From Cordilura impudica (lineage: Eukaryota; Arthropoda; Insecta; Diptera; Scathophagidae): 64,000 bases of DNA. The notes under the pieces were generated by a model. That model ran no database searches and was not told the origin of the DNA. It was given only the letters and a program-made list of their open reading frames with translations. The stretch's first letter is position 1. Each line of letters opens with the position of its first letter. The DNA lies in the NCBI GenBank assembly GCA_963682025.1, contig OY821518.1, forward strand, positions 229,070,848 through 229,134,847. Reading direction: 5' to 3'. Positions 23,175 through 35,589 of this stretch are shown here, one piece after another. The position numbers and the translations under genes are program-made.

Positions 23175-24205
23175 TATACCCTCCACTCCAGTGTGCAGAG
23201 GGTATATATAAGTTTGTCATTCCGTTTGTAATAATTAGAAAAAAAAATTTTGGACCCCATAAAATATATATATTTGTGATTCTTATAACAACCGGAGTTG
23301 ATATAGCGATGTCCGTCTGTCCGTCTGCCCGTCTGTCCGTCTGTGGAAATCATGATGACGGCATCAATCGGGCAGCTAGGGTGCTCGTTGACATACAAAA
23401 TGATTCATTAATATCCTGAAAAGTTTGCTATTTAAAATCGTCCAAATCGGTTTATTAGGGCCCGAGATTTGAATGAAGAACTAAAAAAAGTCTTGAAAAA
23501 TATAATTTTCTATGTTCTTCTTGTCACGATCACGCCCTCAATAGTGCAGCTAATTTTTAGTGAGAATGATTCACCAAATTCATGGAAAGATTTCCATTTC
23601 AAAAATCATTCAAATCGGTTGAACAGGTCCAGGGAAATCTCTGAAAAATTAAAAAAAATTAAAAATATGATGTTTCTATATTGTTCTTGTTGTTATTCTA
23701 AATGTTGTGTTGTTGTCATAGCTGGACTTGTTGTTTTTGTGGTCGTTGTGGTAATAATATAATAAAAACTAACCCTTTGTACATTTTTTTTATTAACTCT
23801 GGTAGAAAAACTTAAAAGTTTCCATTGTTTTGGCATCACTAAACATTTAGAACATTTCTGTTCTTACCACGAGCCTGCCTGCAAAATTTCAGATCGAACG
23901 GGTCACGGGAAATTGGTTAAAATCGATCCAAAATTTTTTCGACAAGCAGATACTACGAGTTAATATAAAGCGAGTAAAAATTCACCAACATCTAAAGCAA
24001 ATAATGCTAAACTACCTATGTAGCTGTTAATAAAAAAAAAACCATGTAAATTTAGCAAAAAAAAAATTTTATGTATACATTTATTTAAAGAGAAAAACAC
24101 AAAAATAACGTTCGATGTTGTATTTTTTGTGTGTAATATTTAAATATACATACATGAACATATTAAATAATACAAATAATATACATATATTATATATATG
24201 TATAT

Positions 24206-27068
24206 TAGGGTGGCCCTTAATAAAAAAAGTGTTCAAACTGTCGGTCTCACCCCCTAGAAATATGCGAATAGCAAAAAAACTGAGAAATACAAAGTTTTGG
24301 GCCAATCAAAAAACGTTTAGTCGTGGCGCAAAGCGATTGAAAATTTCAAGTGTGTTTATATGGGGAAAATATGACTTTTTTTCAGATTTTACGAAAATTT
24401 CGTTCTATAATTTAATTTTTCCGACAAGCTGTTACATAATTCGGGATCAGTATTAAATTATCCTTTCAAGAGGCTATAAAACTTCAAAATCGTATGAAAC
24501 CTCGCCAAGAAATAGCAAATGCCCCAGACCACTTTTGTGCCAAAAAAAACTAGGTCATGAAATTTGATGACATTTTTTTCAACTTTGAGAAATTGATTAA
24601 AGCCATCATTCTTTTTTGGTCTCTATACTTATAAGTACTCAGATATGAAGTATTGTTTTATTACCACGTTGTTAACCTATTGCTATTTGAGACCGAAAAT
24701 TGGAAATTTTTTTGATAAAATTTTTAAAACTCCTTTGTCAAGTTTGAAAAAATTTTCTTAAACAAAATTTAAAAAAATGAATCTATTACTTTAAGGTTTT
24801 ATTAAATGCATATTGCAGATTAACTGTGTGTATTTTTTAGTAAATCCCTCTACCAGAACATTTTTGACAAGGATTTTATTTTCGCGGATTTCGAGAAAAA
24901 TTGGATTTTTGTGAAATATTCTGTAAATGTACTCTTTCTAAATACTTTGTATCAAAAATTCATCACTTTTCTACTTTTAAATATTATATTTTATCTTAAC
25001 ATCCTAGGGTTTTGGAAAAAAATAATATGACTCCATTAACCCTTTTGGAATAGGGGTCACATATGACCCCAAACTAATAAAAGACAATTTATGCAAAAAA
25101 TTCAAATATTTTGTAAGTGCTGTCCAATTTTTAGATGCGACGCTTAAAATATAATAACCAAATGTGTAGAAGTTTCGTTCCAAAAATTTGGGATAAATCC
25201 GAGAACATTAACCCATTATTTGCCAAGGCTAGCTTCGGATGTTAAGATATTTTAAAATAAAAATGACCTAAAACGAGTTTTTCTATTAAACTCGTTGATC
25301 CACTATTTGGAATTTAAGAAAAATAATTCGATTAATTTTTATTTATTTAACCCTTCAGTGCTCCTGAGATCAAAATTATCCATTGTGATATATCTCTGGT
25401 GCAATTATCTGCTTATTGCTCGCGAATATAAATTAAAACAACTTAAGTCATATGTCTAAAAAATAGGACGTTTTTTGAAATTCATTTTGATTTAATTTTG
25501 TAATTTATTCCATTAAGAGTAGTATTAATTTAATATTACCTTTTATATATATTATTATATTTGAAATTTACTTTTATTTAATAAACTATTTAAAACTGGG
25601 AAATAAAATGGTAGAAGTTTCAAAACATGTAGACGACATTGAAGATAATATAAAGCGACCGATTATAAAAAATCGAAAAATGTCAACCATTATAAGTAAT
25701 GGCATCTTCACCGATTGACCTGAATTTTTTTTTTTGCGTTTTTTATCAATATCCACCAAATTGGTGGGTGAGACAGCAAGAAATTCAACTATTACTTTAT
25801 TACATAAAGTAATTTTATAACAAAATTGGTTAAAAGTTGTTTTAATTTATATTCCCGAGCAATAAGCAGATAATTGCACCAGAGATATATCACAATGGAT
25901 TATTTTGATCCCAGGAGCACTGAATGGTTAAATAAATAAAAATTAACCGAATTATTTTTCTTAAATTCTAAATAGTGGTATCAACGAGTTTAATAGAAAA
26001 ACTCGTTTTAGGTCATTTTTATTTTAAAATATCTTAAAATCCAAAGCTGGCCTTGGCAAATAATGGGTTAGCGTTCTCGGATTTATCCCAAATTTTTGGA
26101 ACAAAACTTCTACATATTTGGTTATTATATTTTAAGTGTCGCATCTTAAAATTGGACAGCACTTACAAAATCTTTGAATTTTTTTTTTAAATTGTCTTTT
26201 ATTAGTTTGGGGTCATATGTGACCCCAATTCCAAAAGGGTTAATGGAGTCATATTATTTTTTTCCAAAACTCTAGGATATTAAGATAAAATATAATATTT
26301 AAAAGTAGAAAAGTGATGAATTTTTGATACAAAGTATTTAGAAAGAGTACATTTACAGAATATTTCACAAAAATCCAATTTTTCTCGAAATCCGCGAAAA
26401 TAAAATCCTTGTCAAAAATGTTCTGGTAGAGGGATTTACTAAAAAATACACACAGTTAATCTGCAATATGCATTTAATAAAACCTTAAAGTAATAGATTC
26501 ATTTTTTTAAATTTTGTTTAAGAAAATTTTTTCAAACTTGACAAAGGAGTTTTAAAAATTTTATCAAAAAAATTTCCAATTTTCGGTCACAATGAGCAAT
26601 AGGTTAACAAGGTGGTAATAAAACAATACTTCATATCTGAGTACTTATATGTAAAGAATCCAAAAAAGAATGATGGCTTTAATCAATTTCTCAAAGTTGA
26701 AAAAAATGCCATCAAATTTCATGACCTAGTTTTTTTTTGGCACAGAAGTGGTCTGGGGCATTTGCTATTTCTTGGCGAGGTTTCATACGATTTTAAAGTT
26801 TTATAGCCTTTTGGAAGGATAATTATGTAACAGCTTGTCGGAAAAATTAAATTATAGAACGAAATTTTCGTAAAATCTGAAAAAAAGTCATATTTTCCCC
26901 ATATAAACACACTTGAAATTTTCAATCGCTTTGCGCCACGACTTAACGTTTTTTGATTCGCCCAAAATTTTGTATTTCCCAGTTTTTTTGCTATTGGCAT
27001 ATTTCTAAGGGGTGAGACCGACAGTTTGAACACTTTTTTTTCCCTCCATATATCGAAGGGCCACCCTA
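24206..27068. mobile_element. Complete family C element, ~1.24-kb inverted arms
   Basis: It begins TAGGGTGGCCCTTAATAAAA and ends in ...GGGCCACCCTA, flanked by an exact 8-bp duplication ATGTATAT (24198-24205 and 27069-27076) that is single in A copies without the insertion. Arms run about 24206-25444 and 25834-27068; the central segment of about 390 bp holds a short frame starting MVEVSKHVDDIEDN. Each arm contains a GGGGTCA-TATG-TGACCCC hairpin. No transposase is present. Long arms and 8-9 bp duplications fit hAT, MULE or P-like fold-back elements; I cannot decide which. Confidence 0.88.
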
Positions 27069-28677
27069 ATGTATATCCATAATAACTGCATGTTAGAAAT
27101 AAATCGGTATATTATTTTATTTACATAAAATTCTGCAATATTTTGTTGTGGGGAAAATACATTTCTTTTGCATTAACAGAGTGTCACTTCATTTTGCTCA
27201 GCGTGACTATGCCACAGTAGATGGCGCCACAATTTTTGTTTGTTCTAATTAGCTTTGCAATAATTATTTCTATTTTAACATGAATGTTAATATTTTCAAC
27301 TGGATATCATATAGAACAGTGTTAAGAGTATACACGGGCTGGTCTTTTATTTCGTACGTATTTTCATTATTCTTTTACAAATATAAGTTTGGCATATTAA
27401 TTTTTGTTGTCTTTACAAAATAGAGTTACCGGGTTCATCAATGAGTTTTTTGCTTTCAAAACAGTTCTACATAGTTATATAGAATTATTATTCTGCTTTA
27501 CCTACAAAGTATCTGATTGCGATTACATCTAATTTTTAAAAATTGTTTATAATTACTAAAGCATTATTATTAACATAAATACAAAATTGCACTTTTTAAA
27601 TTTTCCATTCAAATTTAAGAAAATATCAATTCTAAAAACTGGAATTAAAAATTTCCAATTATAAATTACAATTAATTGAATTTCAGAAAATCATATCAAA
27701 ACGTCGGAAATTATAATTTTAAATTTAGAAGACATCAATTGCATCTTTAATATATAAATTTTATTCGTTAAACACAAATTGAAATTCCAAAAAAAAAAAA
27801 AAACACCAAATAACTGTGTTTACATTTAAAAAATTTTTACATTTAAAAACAATCTTGACATTCAGGAGAAATTAATAGCTTTTCAGTACCGCGATTCAGT
27901 AAAAAAAGAAAATAGCAAAATTATCAGTAAAATTTTTAAACGATATTCGCTATTGTTAAAGTCAGCTGTTGTTGTTATCTAAACGACAACCATTTTTGTG
28001 TTGTTTATTCAATCGATAAAAACTTAAATTTTTAGGTTGAAATGTCGTCATACATAAATAAAAATCATAAAATAGTGAAAATATTTTGCTTTAATTAAAA
28101 AACTTTTTTATATAAATAAAAAAATTAAATAGCATATTCAATTCATTATTTCATTTACAAATAAATAAACAGAAATATTAGTAAAAAAATAAAGATATTA
28201 AACATCAACATAAAATCATCCCGCCAAACACGAAGTAATTTGTTTTTTTCTATTCTTCTTTGTGTTTTTCGCTTATTTTGACAGAGATGCCACTTGTTTA
28301 CAATTGAAATAAATAGAAAAATAGATTTGTCGACTGTCGTTAAGATGTATGTACTTAGTGTAGTGAATCACTTAATCCTTAGTGCAAACAACAATAGCTG
28401 TCGATATATTTTGCGATTGTCGGATCGTTGAAATTTACAGAATCACACTACAGAAAACATTAATTTAAATTCAATGAATTTTAGAAAACGTTTGATGAGA
28501 ATGTTATTTTTTATATATAAATTTTCACAATTTTTTTTGGATGAAAATTTTAAGTTTTTCAGAAAATAAAGAGAACAAATTATTTTATTTAAAATTTTTG
28601 CGATATTTGGTTTTTTGCGTTTGGCATCCCTAATTTAATTATTTATTATTATAAATTTATTCTCTATGTTTTCCAAA

Positions 28678-28894
28678 CAGTTTCAATATGCTATCCATCG
28701 AGGAAAGGCTTGCTCGTGGCTTCTATTATTTCGAATAAAAGAAAACGCGTGTCAGTTTTTTGCTTTGTGGTCCTAGCGTTGCTACTCCACGTGCAATTAG
28801 GTTAAATGTACTTTTTGCACGTGTTTTTAGGTTAAGTTTAATTTTAAAAGTTTTTATACAACAGCTCACCCTAACCTCCCTTGCGAAAAAAAAA
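28678..28894 (+). mobile_element. 217-bp retroposon with 13-bp target duplication and poly(A)
   Basis: The exact duplication TATGTTTTCCAAA flanks it at 28665-28677 and 28895-28907. The empty site is seen in the A copies near 15130 and 52155 (and reverse near 19441). The insert ends in nine A residues. I see no tRNA-type A and B boxes. Its last 25 bases (CAGCTCACCCTAACCTCCC...) resemble a family A phrase in the opposite direction. It may be a SINE, a truncated LINE end or a retro-copy of an RNA. Confidence 0.85.
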
Positions 28895-28982
28895 TATGTT
28901 TTCCAAATATGGCAATATTTTTTTGAAAAAAAAGTTGAGAGAGCTTTTTTCGGTTATTATTTTGTTACTCCATCCGACCTAT

Positions 28983-30030
28983 ATTTATTTATTTATTTAT
29001 TTATTTATTAAATGTGGATATCACATACAACAAGATATAAATCTTTATATTACAGTATGTGACATTATAATGATACAATCAATTTGTGATAGTAGTTACA
29101 ATACTTTTAAGAAACAAGAAAAATATAAAAATAAAAACAATTTTAAATTACAAAAGTATAAAAATTTAAGTAAAAAATTAATACATAATGGGAGAGTATA
29201 GAATATATAATATAATCACAAATGAAACAATAATTAAGAAAGTTGAAAATTAGAGACCAAATCATTTTTAAACAATTCATTTTTAAATTGTAAAGCGTTG
29301 TCTGTTATTTGTAATTTGTTGGGTAACGAGTTCCACAGACATATGATATTTATAAAAAATTGCCAACTAGAGATTAATGTTCGATATCGTAATTGTATAA
29401 GATTATTTCCTCTATTGGATCGTGTAAATTGAAGGCGTTCAAATAAATAAGATGGTTCTTTGGTGTATATTACTTTGTGAATTAGAATTAATGATCTTAT
29501 TTTTATTCAGGCCACGAGGTCAACTCCGTACAGAGACTTAGAATATAGAGAAGTTCCATCATATCTCTTTATACCATACACATAACGTAGGATCGCATTG
29601 TAAGCTACTAATAATCTCCTTTTACTTTCTGAATCACAAAAAGCAAATATCTCACAACCATATAGTAACTTCGGCATAATGAAAGTTTTCACGAGAAGCA
29701 CACGAATGTTTAAAGGTGTAAGATGTTGTATAGGGTACAACGTTCTTAGCATTACAAATATTTTTCCAGATGCAGAATTAATCTGATTGTTCCACGTGAG
29801 CGATTTATTAAAAATGATTCCCAGATTCCTAGCAGATTCCACAATTTCAATATTCTGATTACCTAATGATACTGGAATATCTATAGGGATGGTTTGATTT
29901 CTTTGAGTTATAACTAAACATTTTGATTTTTTTGGATTTAAGTAAAGTCCATTTGAAGAAACCCATTCAAATATTATATTGAGATCCTCATTAAGCTTTT
30001 CAGTGCATTCACGAATTAATCCTTTTTTCA
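28983..30030 (-). mobile_element. 5'-truncated LINE fragment, sister of 18388-19363
   Basis: The (TTTA)n tail lies at 28983-29009 and the coding part follows in reverse. It sits at the same place in family A as the copy at 18388-19363. The 5' junction is shorter here because A sequence between the LINE and AAATCGTGC has been lost. Confidence 0.88.
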
Positions 30031-30031
30031 A
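29234..30031 (-). pseudogene. Reverse transcriptase C-terminal fragment
   Basis: An open segment of 174 codons (29507-30031) runs from the post-catalytic region (ECTEKLNEDLNIIFEWVSSN) through NLGIIFNKSLTWNNQI and LLYGCEIFAF to GVDLVA, then a TGA replaces the TTA of the sister copy. The frame continues to a natural end, FKNELFKNDLVSNFQLS, at 29234. It retains the 38 bases missing from the other copy. The two copies therefore carry different defects in the same captured fragment. Confidence 0.88.
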
Positions 30032-30276
30032 AAAAGCACGATTTAATACATATAGCCACCCTACACAACCATTACCTTTGCAATGGAGGATAGGGCGAGC
30101 TATTTAATTAGCAAAAACTAAATTAAACGAGAAGTTATGTCATATAACCGGAAACGCATGCATATAGGAAATGCATGCATATTTTTCCAATATTTTGTTT
30201 ACATTTATCATCAATACTCAAACCGAGGTGGAGGGTCTCAAAGATTCGGCACAGCCGAATTTAACAATCTTACTTG

Positions 30277-30496
30277 TTTTTAATCAGATTGTTGTAATCA
30301 CTTAGGTCTCCTCGGAAGAATTACTACCTTGACATTTATATTATATTAATTTATTTTTTAAACATTCTATTTGTTTTTGTTTCATAGGTATAACGTCACT
30401 TTGCCCGAAATAGACATACATATACGTGGACGGTCGCATAACAACCCGACCTGACATATGGATAAAGGAGCCACGTTGTTTAGTGAATTAGTAAAC
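30277..30496. other. Spacer between family A and the mariner relic
   Basis: It probably contains the 5' untranslated part of the mariner element; I could not identify its terminal repeat. Confidence 0.4.
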
Positions 30497-31249
30497 ATGG
30501 AAAAAATTGGCCACCGTTATGTAATTCAATACTTTAATTTGAAAGGTCTCAGTCCAACCAATAATAAAGCCGAGCTATATTCTACTCTGGGGAAGTCTAC
30601 CTACTCCTTCGTTTAAAAGTACAAAATAATAATTAAACGCAGTCGAATGAGCTGCCAAGACGAACACCGTAGTGGTCGACCAATTGAGGTATCTGAAATA
30701 TAAGGCATTTAAAAAAATTGCTATACATCGCATATTGACCGAAAATTTGAAGACGAGAAAGCTGTCCGCGAGATGGGTGTCGTGTTTGCTCACAATAGAA
30801 CAAAAGCAAGGCAGTGAAGATGTTTCAATAGAGTGTTTAACGATGTTTCCCCACAACAAAGTCGAATTTTTGCATCGATTCGTAGCTATGGATTAGTCAT
30901 GGATTAAGTCGAAGATTATAGCGTCTGCTTTTTGGGATGCGCGTGGGATAATTTTTATTATTATCTTTAAAAGGAAAAACAATCAACGGCGAGTATTATG
31001 ACAAGACAATGCACCAGTTCATACAACCGCTATTGTGGTGGCCAAAATCCACGAATTAAAGTTAAAATTGCTTCAACACGCACCTTAATTGCCAGATTTA
31101 GCTTCCTCGGAGTATTTTCTATTTCCATTTTGGCTTGTGGTAAAAGATTTGCCAACAAAAAAGAGGAGCTAGACAGTTCTTACTATAAACAGGGTATTGA
31201 AGCTATTGAATATCGCTGGGAAAAGTTTATCGAGCTAAAGGGAGATTAA
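30497..31249 (+). pseudogene. mariner transposase relic
   Basis: Starting at MEKIGHRYVIQYFNLKGL the reading shows the mariner helix-turn-helix and linker (RSRMSCQDEHRSGRP), the KLSARWV block, EFLHRFVAMD (position of the first catalytic aspartate), an FWDARGIIFI block, the second D in QDNAPVHT (readable after a frame change) and the C-terminal SYYKQGIEAIEYRWEKFIELKGD. Several stops and frame changes are present, and the third acidic motif region is disrupted. The element is clearly dead. Confidence 0.88.
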
Positions 31250-31340
31250 TTAATTAATTAATTTTAATTTAAAAGGCCCAGAATAATATTTTATCGACAC
31301 GGTATTTAGTGACTAAATTGTTCTTATAATTTGGCATAAA

Positions 31341-32150
31341 ATGAATCCTGATTCCCAACTTATGCTATTAATGGAAGAACGTTTTTCCAGAATGTCAATT
31401 GACATATCTAATAACATTGCATTTAAAATAAAGGAGTCTGAGGAGCGTATATTAACTAAAATTGTCAACATTGAGGAAAAAATATATTCTGTTTCGGACA
31501 GGGTCAGCAAGCTAGAACAAATTATTCCGCAAAATGTTGACCTTAAAAATGAAATTGATACCTTAAAGCGATCTTTGGACAAGCAAGAAAATACTAAAGT
31601 CGCTAATGAGATACGAATTCACGGCATTCCATACTATGAAAATGAAAACTTACAGACTACATTTATGAATATTTGTGAGACCATTAATGCAACTGTTCCA
31701 AATATAAGTAAAATAACTCGTCTTCAAAATTCTCGAAACAATAGTAAAAATGATAACGTTATTGATCCTACTATTGCCATAAAATTGTCATCAGCTCAGG
31801 AGAAAAATTATATTTTGAAGCAAGCTGCTGTTTTTCGTCGTAACTCTGAAGACCTTCTGCGCCTTTGTCATGCTGGTTTTGATTCTAATGAACCATTCTA
31901 TATAAATGAAGCTCTAACCAGATTTAACCACAATCTTCTTAAGAAAGCAATTAAGTTAAAACGGAAAAAACTACTCTCATCAGTTTACACTCGCCTTGGC
32001 CGTATTTATGTCAAACGCTCTAAGTCCGATAGCGCGTTTTGTGTGGAGAATGTGCATTTTCTGAAAAATATCGAAACATCGAAAAACACACGTGACAACT
32101 TTCCAGTTTCTGTAGTAGAAGGGTTTCTCCAACAATATTTTAAAATTTAA
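31341..32150 (+). CDS. LINE ORF1-type nucleic-acid-binding protein
   Basis: This is an uninterrupted frame of 269 codons ending in TAA. Residues about 10-80 (heptad pattern ..IVNIEEKIYSVSDRVSKLEQII) look like a coiled coil for trimer formation. The next part, NEIRIHGIPYYENENLQTTF and KITRLQNSRN, resembles the RRM-like fold of LINE ORF1 proteins. The basic C-terminal part includes PFYINEALTRFNHNLLKKA and a KLKRKKLL patch. In this family the protein coats the element RNA. There is no CCHC zinc knuckle. It is the only intact long frame of the element. Its position before an endonuclease-RT gene supports the call. Confidence 0.82.
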   Translation: MNPDSQLMLLMEERFSRMSIDISNNIAFKIKESEERILTKIVNIEEKIYSVSDRVSKLEQIIPQNVDLKNEIDTLKRSLDKQENTKVANEIRIHGIPYYENENLQTTFMNICETINATVPNISKITRLQNSRNNSKNDNVIDPTIAIKLSSAQEKNYILKQAAVFRRNSEDLLRLCHAGFDSNEPFYINEALTRFNHNLLKKAIKLKRKKLLSSVYTRLGRIYVKRSKSDSAFCVENVHFLKNIETSKNTRDNFPVSVVEGFLQQYFKI

Positions 32151-32335
32151 AACTGTAGTAATTATTTCCATAACCTATTTTTATTTTTGTATTTTTTTAT
32201 ATCTTTCCTTTTTATTATGCCTTTTTATTTAAATTTTTTTGAGTATTTCTTATTTGATGTTGATATTTGCTTAATACTTTATTATGACTTCTTCTAATAT
32301 TCGGTCGAGTTCCAAATACAACACTCATTCTATGT

Positions 32336-35077
32336 ATGATTCGTATAATTGGTAAACAAAAGGAAGGTTTAAAAATTTGTCACTTAAATGCTCAAAGTCT
32401 TTTTTGTAAATTTGATGAATTTCGATACATTTTTGAAAACTCAGGAATTGATGTAATTTGTATATCTGAAACATGGTTCAATCCGAATATGATAAAAAAC
32501 TTTGAGGTCAAAATAGACGGCTATGATTTATTTCGAGCTGATAGGAATACTGGTAAACGTGCTGGAGGCGTTGCAATGTATGTCAAGAAACAATTACGTT
32601 CTCGATTTGTTTGCAAATCTATCGATGAAGAACATGATTTTGTATTTATTGAACTTCCTTGTGACGTAAGCAAATGTCTCATAGGTGTTTTATATAGGCC
32701 TAATGATTCACTAGATATTTCTCCGGTTGTTAATATGTTAGATGAAAATTGTTTATGTTATAGTGATATTATTCTTTCTGGAGACCTAAATGGAAATTTG
32801 CTCATTGATTCTGATCTAATTTCACTTTTCCAACCGATTGGGCTTATAGCTGTAAACACTACTATCCCCACTCACTTCACTTCAATGAAGTGTTCTTTGT
32901 CTCAGATATTAGAAAAGTTCTTTTGCATGACCAGTTTTCTTCTCCTAATTTTTCAAAACATGACGTCATTTATATGACCTTTAACCTTCCTTATTTTAAA
33001 CATGAAAAAGCACAGCATATTACTTTCCGTGATTACAAGAATACTAACTATGATGCTCTTTTAAATGAAATTAATATAATCAATTGGACCAGTATCTACA
33101 GTAATCCTGATTTAAACCAACAGATATCCTTTTTTTATGAAGCTACCAAATACCTATACGACAAATACGTACCGGTTAGAAAGAAAACTGTTAAATCTTC
33201 TACTAAGCCTTGGTTTAATCAAAATATTTGTGACTTAATGGTTAAAAGAAATTCTGCTTACGATAAGTGGAAAAGATATAAAACTACACAGTCAAATGAA
33301 ATTTTTAAATCACTACGTAGATCTGTTACAAGGGAAGTAAAGTTAGCTAAGCAACGCTATTATAGTCGTGTATTTTCAGAGGCTATGGATACTAAAAATA
33401 TGTGGAAAGAGATAAAGAAAATTGGTTATAAAGATGAAAGTGAATCGGTAAATCTTTCCACTTTTGAACTAAATGAATTGAATAGACAATTTACTTTAAA
33501 TGACTCAACTCCTCTTCGTTTTGACTCTTATGCAAATCTACCTGATTGCAATCTGGATTCTTTATTTAGTTTTTCCTGCGTTAACCAGGAGGATGTTCTG
33601 GAAGCTTTTCTTTCCATAAAGTCAAAATCTATTGGTCTAGACGGTATGAAGCTAATATTTATTAAAGCTATTTTACCACAGGTTTTACCCTATATCACTC
33701 ATATTTTTAACACTATTTTTACAAAATCTATTTTCCCTGATTTGTGGAAATGGGCAAAAGTAATTCCCTTGCCGAAATTTAATAAAGAATACAGGCCAAT
33801 TTCCGTACTTCCTTTTCTTTCGAAAGTTTTCGAAAAATTATGAGCAAACAAATGAATGAAAATATATCCAATAATAATCTTTTATCATCTAAGCAATCTG
33901 GTTTTCGCAGGAAAAGAGGGTGTATCACTACTTTAATTGATGTATCGGAAGATCTTCGTTATATCGTTGACAGTGGTAATATTGCTTTTTTGACTTTATT
34001 GGACCACTCTAAAGCTTTTGACTAAGTGGACCATGATATTCTTGTTAAAAAGCTTAAACATATTTTTGGTTATTCTGAAACCTCCTCTAAATTGATTAGC
34101 TCTTACCTTCGGAATAGAGAGCAAGTAGTTGTCTCTAACGAAAAGTCATCTACCTCTGCGTCTTTAAGTAGGGGTGTTCCGCAGGGGTCTATACTTGGCC
34201 CTCTTTTGTTTTCTATTTACATAAATGATCTACCACGCGTTATTAATTCATGCCAAATGCACATGTACGCTGACGACGTTCAGTTATACACATCATGTAA
34301 CGTACGAGATGTGGAAAATTGTGTATAGAATCTGAATACTGAACTGAACCACGTATTTGAATGGGCTAGGTTGAATTGTCTTACCTTAACTCCGAAAAAA
34401 TCTCAGTGCCTTGTTATTTTTAAAAAGATTTATGATACCACTTGTCTTCCGAAAGTTAGTATTAATAGAGTGGATATCGCCTACGTTGCGAATGCTAAAA
34501 ACCTTGGAATGATTTTTAATAATACCCTAACGTGGAATGATCAAATTAACAAAGCTTCTGGAAAAGTTTATAGTATTCTCCGTAGTCTTTGGTATTCTCA
34601 GTACTTCACACCGCAGAAAATTAGATTTGTTCTTGCAAAATCGTTTATCTTACCTACGCTTTTATATGGTTGTGAATTGTTGTCAAGTTGTGATAGTGCA
34701 GACATGGGTAAACTTACACGCGTCTTTAAAAGTGTAGTTAGATATGTTTACGGTTTACGCAAATATGGTAGTATCTCCGCTTTTCTAAATAAAATTTATG
34801 GCATTTCATTTGAAGACTATCTTAAATTTAGAACTTGGTTCATAAAATTATTTTCACTAAAGAACCCGTTTACCTTTTCGAGCGATTACTATTTACAAGA
34901 TCTAACCGTAATAACTGTCTTGTACCAATATTGTACAATAGACTAATATCCGAAAGACACTTTTTTGTAAATGGCATACGTCTTTGGAACTCGTTACATA
35001 CTTTAAATAATCAACTTCACAAAATATCAAATACAACATCATTTAAGAAAGAACTATTTAAACTTTTTCTCAATTGA
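32336..35077 (+). pseudogene. LINE ORF2: AP endonuclease-reverse transcriptase, broken
   Basis: The endonuclease segment (32336-32977) shows LNAQSL, VICISETWF, RAGGVAMYVK, GVLYRPND and SGDLNGN; the final SKHD motif is in the next segment after a frame change near 32890. That segment (32890-33843) runs into the RT with GLDGMKLIFIKAI and EYRPISVLPFLSKVFEKL. A second frame change follows at about 33840, then LLDHSKAFD, an in-frame TAA at 34023-34025, VDHDIL, RGVPQGSILGPLLF and the catalytic YADD (MYADDVQLY), a TAG at 34326-34328, and the thumb region. A last frame change near 34835 leads to the C-terminus FKKELFKLFLN. Three frame changes and two stops disable it, yet all motifs are legible, so decay is fairly recent. 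Confidence 0.92.
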
Positions 35078-35500
35078 TTTTTAATACTTCATTTTAATTT
35101 CTTTAGTTAATTTAATTTTAATTTCTATATAATTTTTACCTGCTGTGCAGGATATTTTAACACTTTATTTTTACATTTTTATTTTATTTTTTATATATTT
35201 TATATTATATTTTATTTTATATTATTCTTCTCATTTTAATTATAAATTAAACTTACATACATTCCTCTTATTGAAAATTAATTTGTTATGACTAACAAAT
35301 TTTCATTAATAAAAATTAATAATAAAAAAAAAATAATTTTATTTAATTTTTTTTCTAATTCTAACATAACAATAATAAATTCTTATATGATACAGTGTCA
35401 GACGATAGTAGGATTTAAGTTACAATTATTACAAAGGGTACAATTTCAATTAATATTTAATAGTTTATAATTTTTTAATTTTAATTTCCAAAAATAAATG

Positions 35501-35589
35501 AAAGTAGGAAAAAGGAAAACAAATTTAACATGAAACATTGGAATATTAAACTTTAAAACTGAAACTTTAAATAAATATAATATTTTAGG
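35501..35589. other. Junction between convergent LINEs
   Basis: AT-rich 3' untranslated sequence; no tail or target duplication is evident. Confidence 0.4.

Larger units (their letters stand above)
23175..30276 (+). mobile_element. Family A element expanded to 7.1 kb by three insertions
   Basis: It starts TATACCCTCCACTCCAGTG and ends TTCGGCACAGCCGAA..CTTACTTG. The mini-me block lies at about 23262-23344. Within it lie a complete C element (24206-27068), a 217-bp retroposon (28678-28894) and a LINE fragment (about 28983-30030). Each junction can be checked against uninterrupted A copies. Confidence 0.9.
31263..35500 (+). mobile_element. LINE-1st copy: nearly full-length jockey/CR1-like non-LTR retrotransposon
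   Basis: It holds an intact first open frame, then endonuclease and reverse transcriptase. The 5' end lies close behind the mariner stop; the 3' end is AT-rich and I cannot place it exactly. It lies tail to tail with a related LINE on the opposite strand (35590-39200). Confidence 0.85.

Noticed and set aside
24226..24456. Open frame of about 70 codons (VFKLSVSPPRNMRIAKK...) seen in all C arms
   Set aside because: It lies within the inverted arm, has no proper start, and is simply the same arm sequence repeated; no domain recognised.
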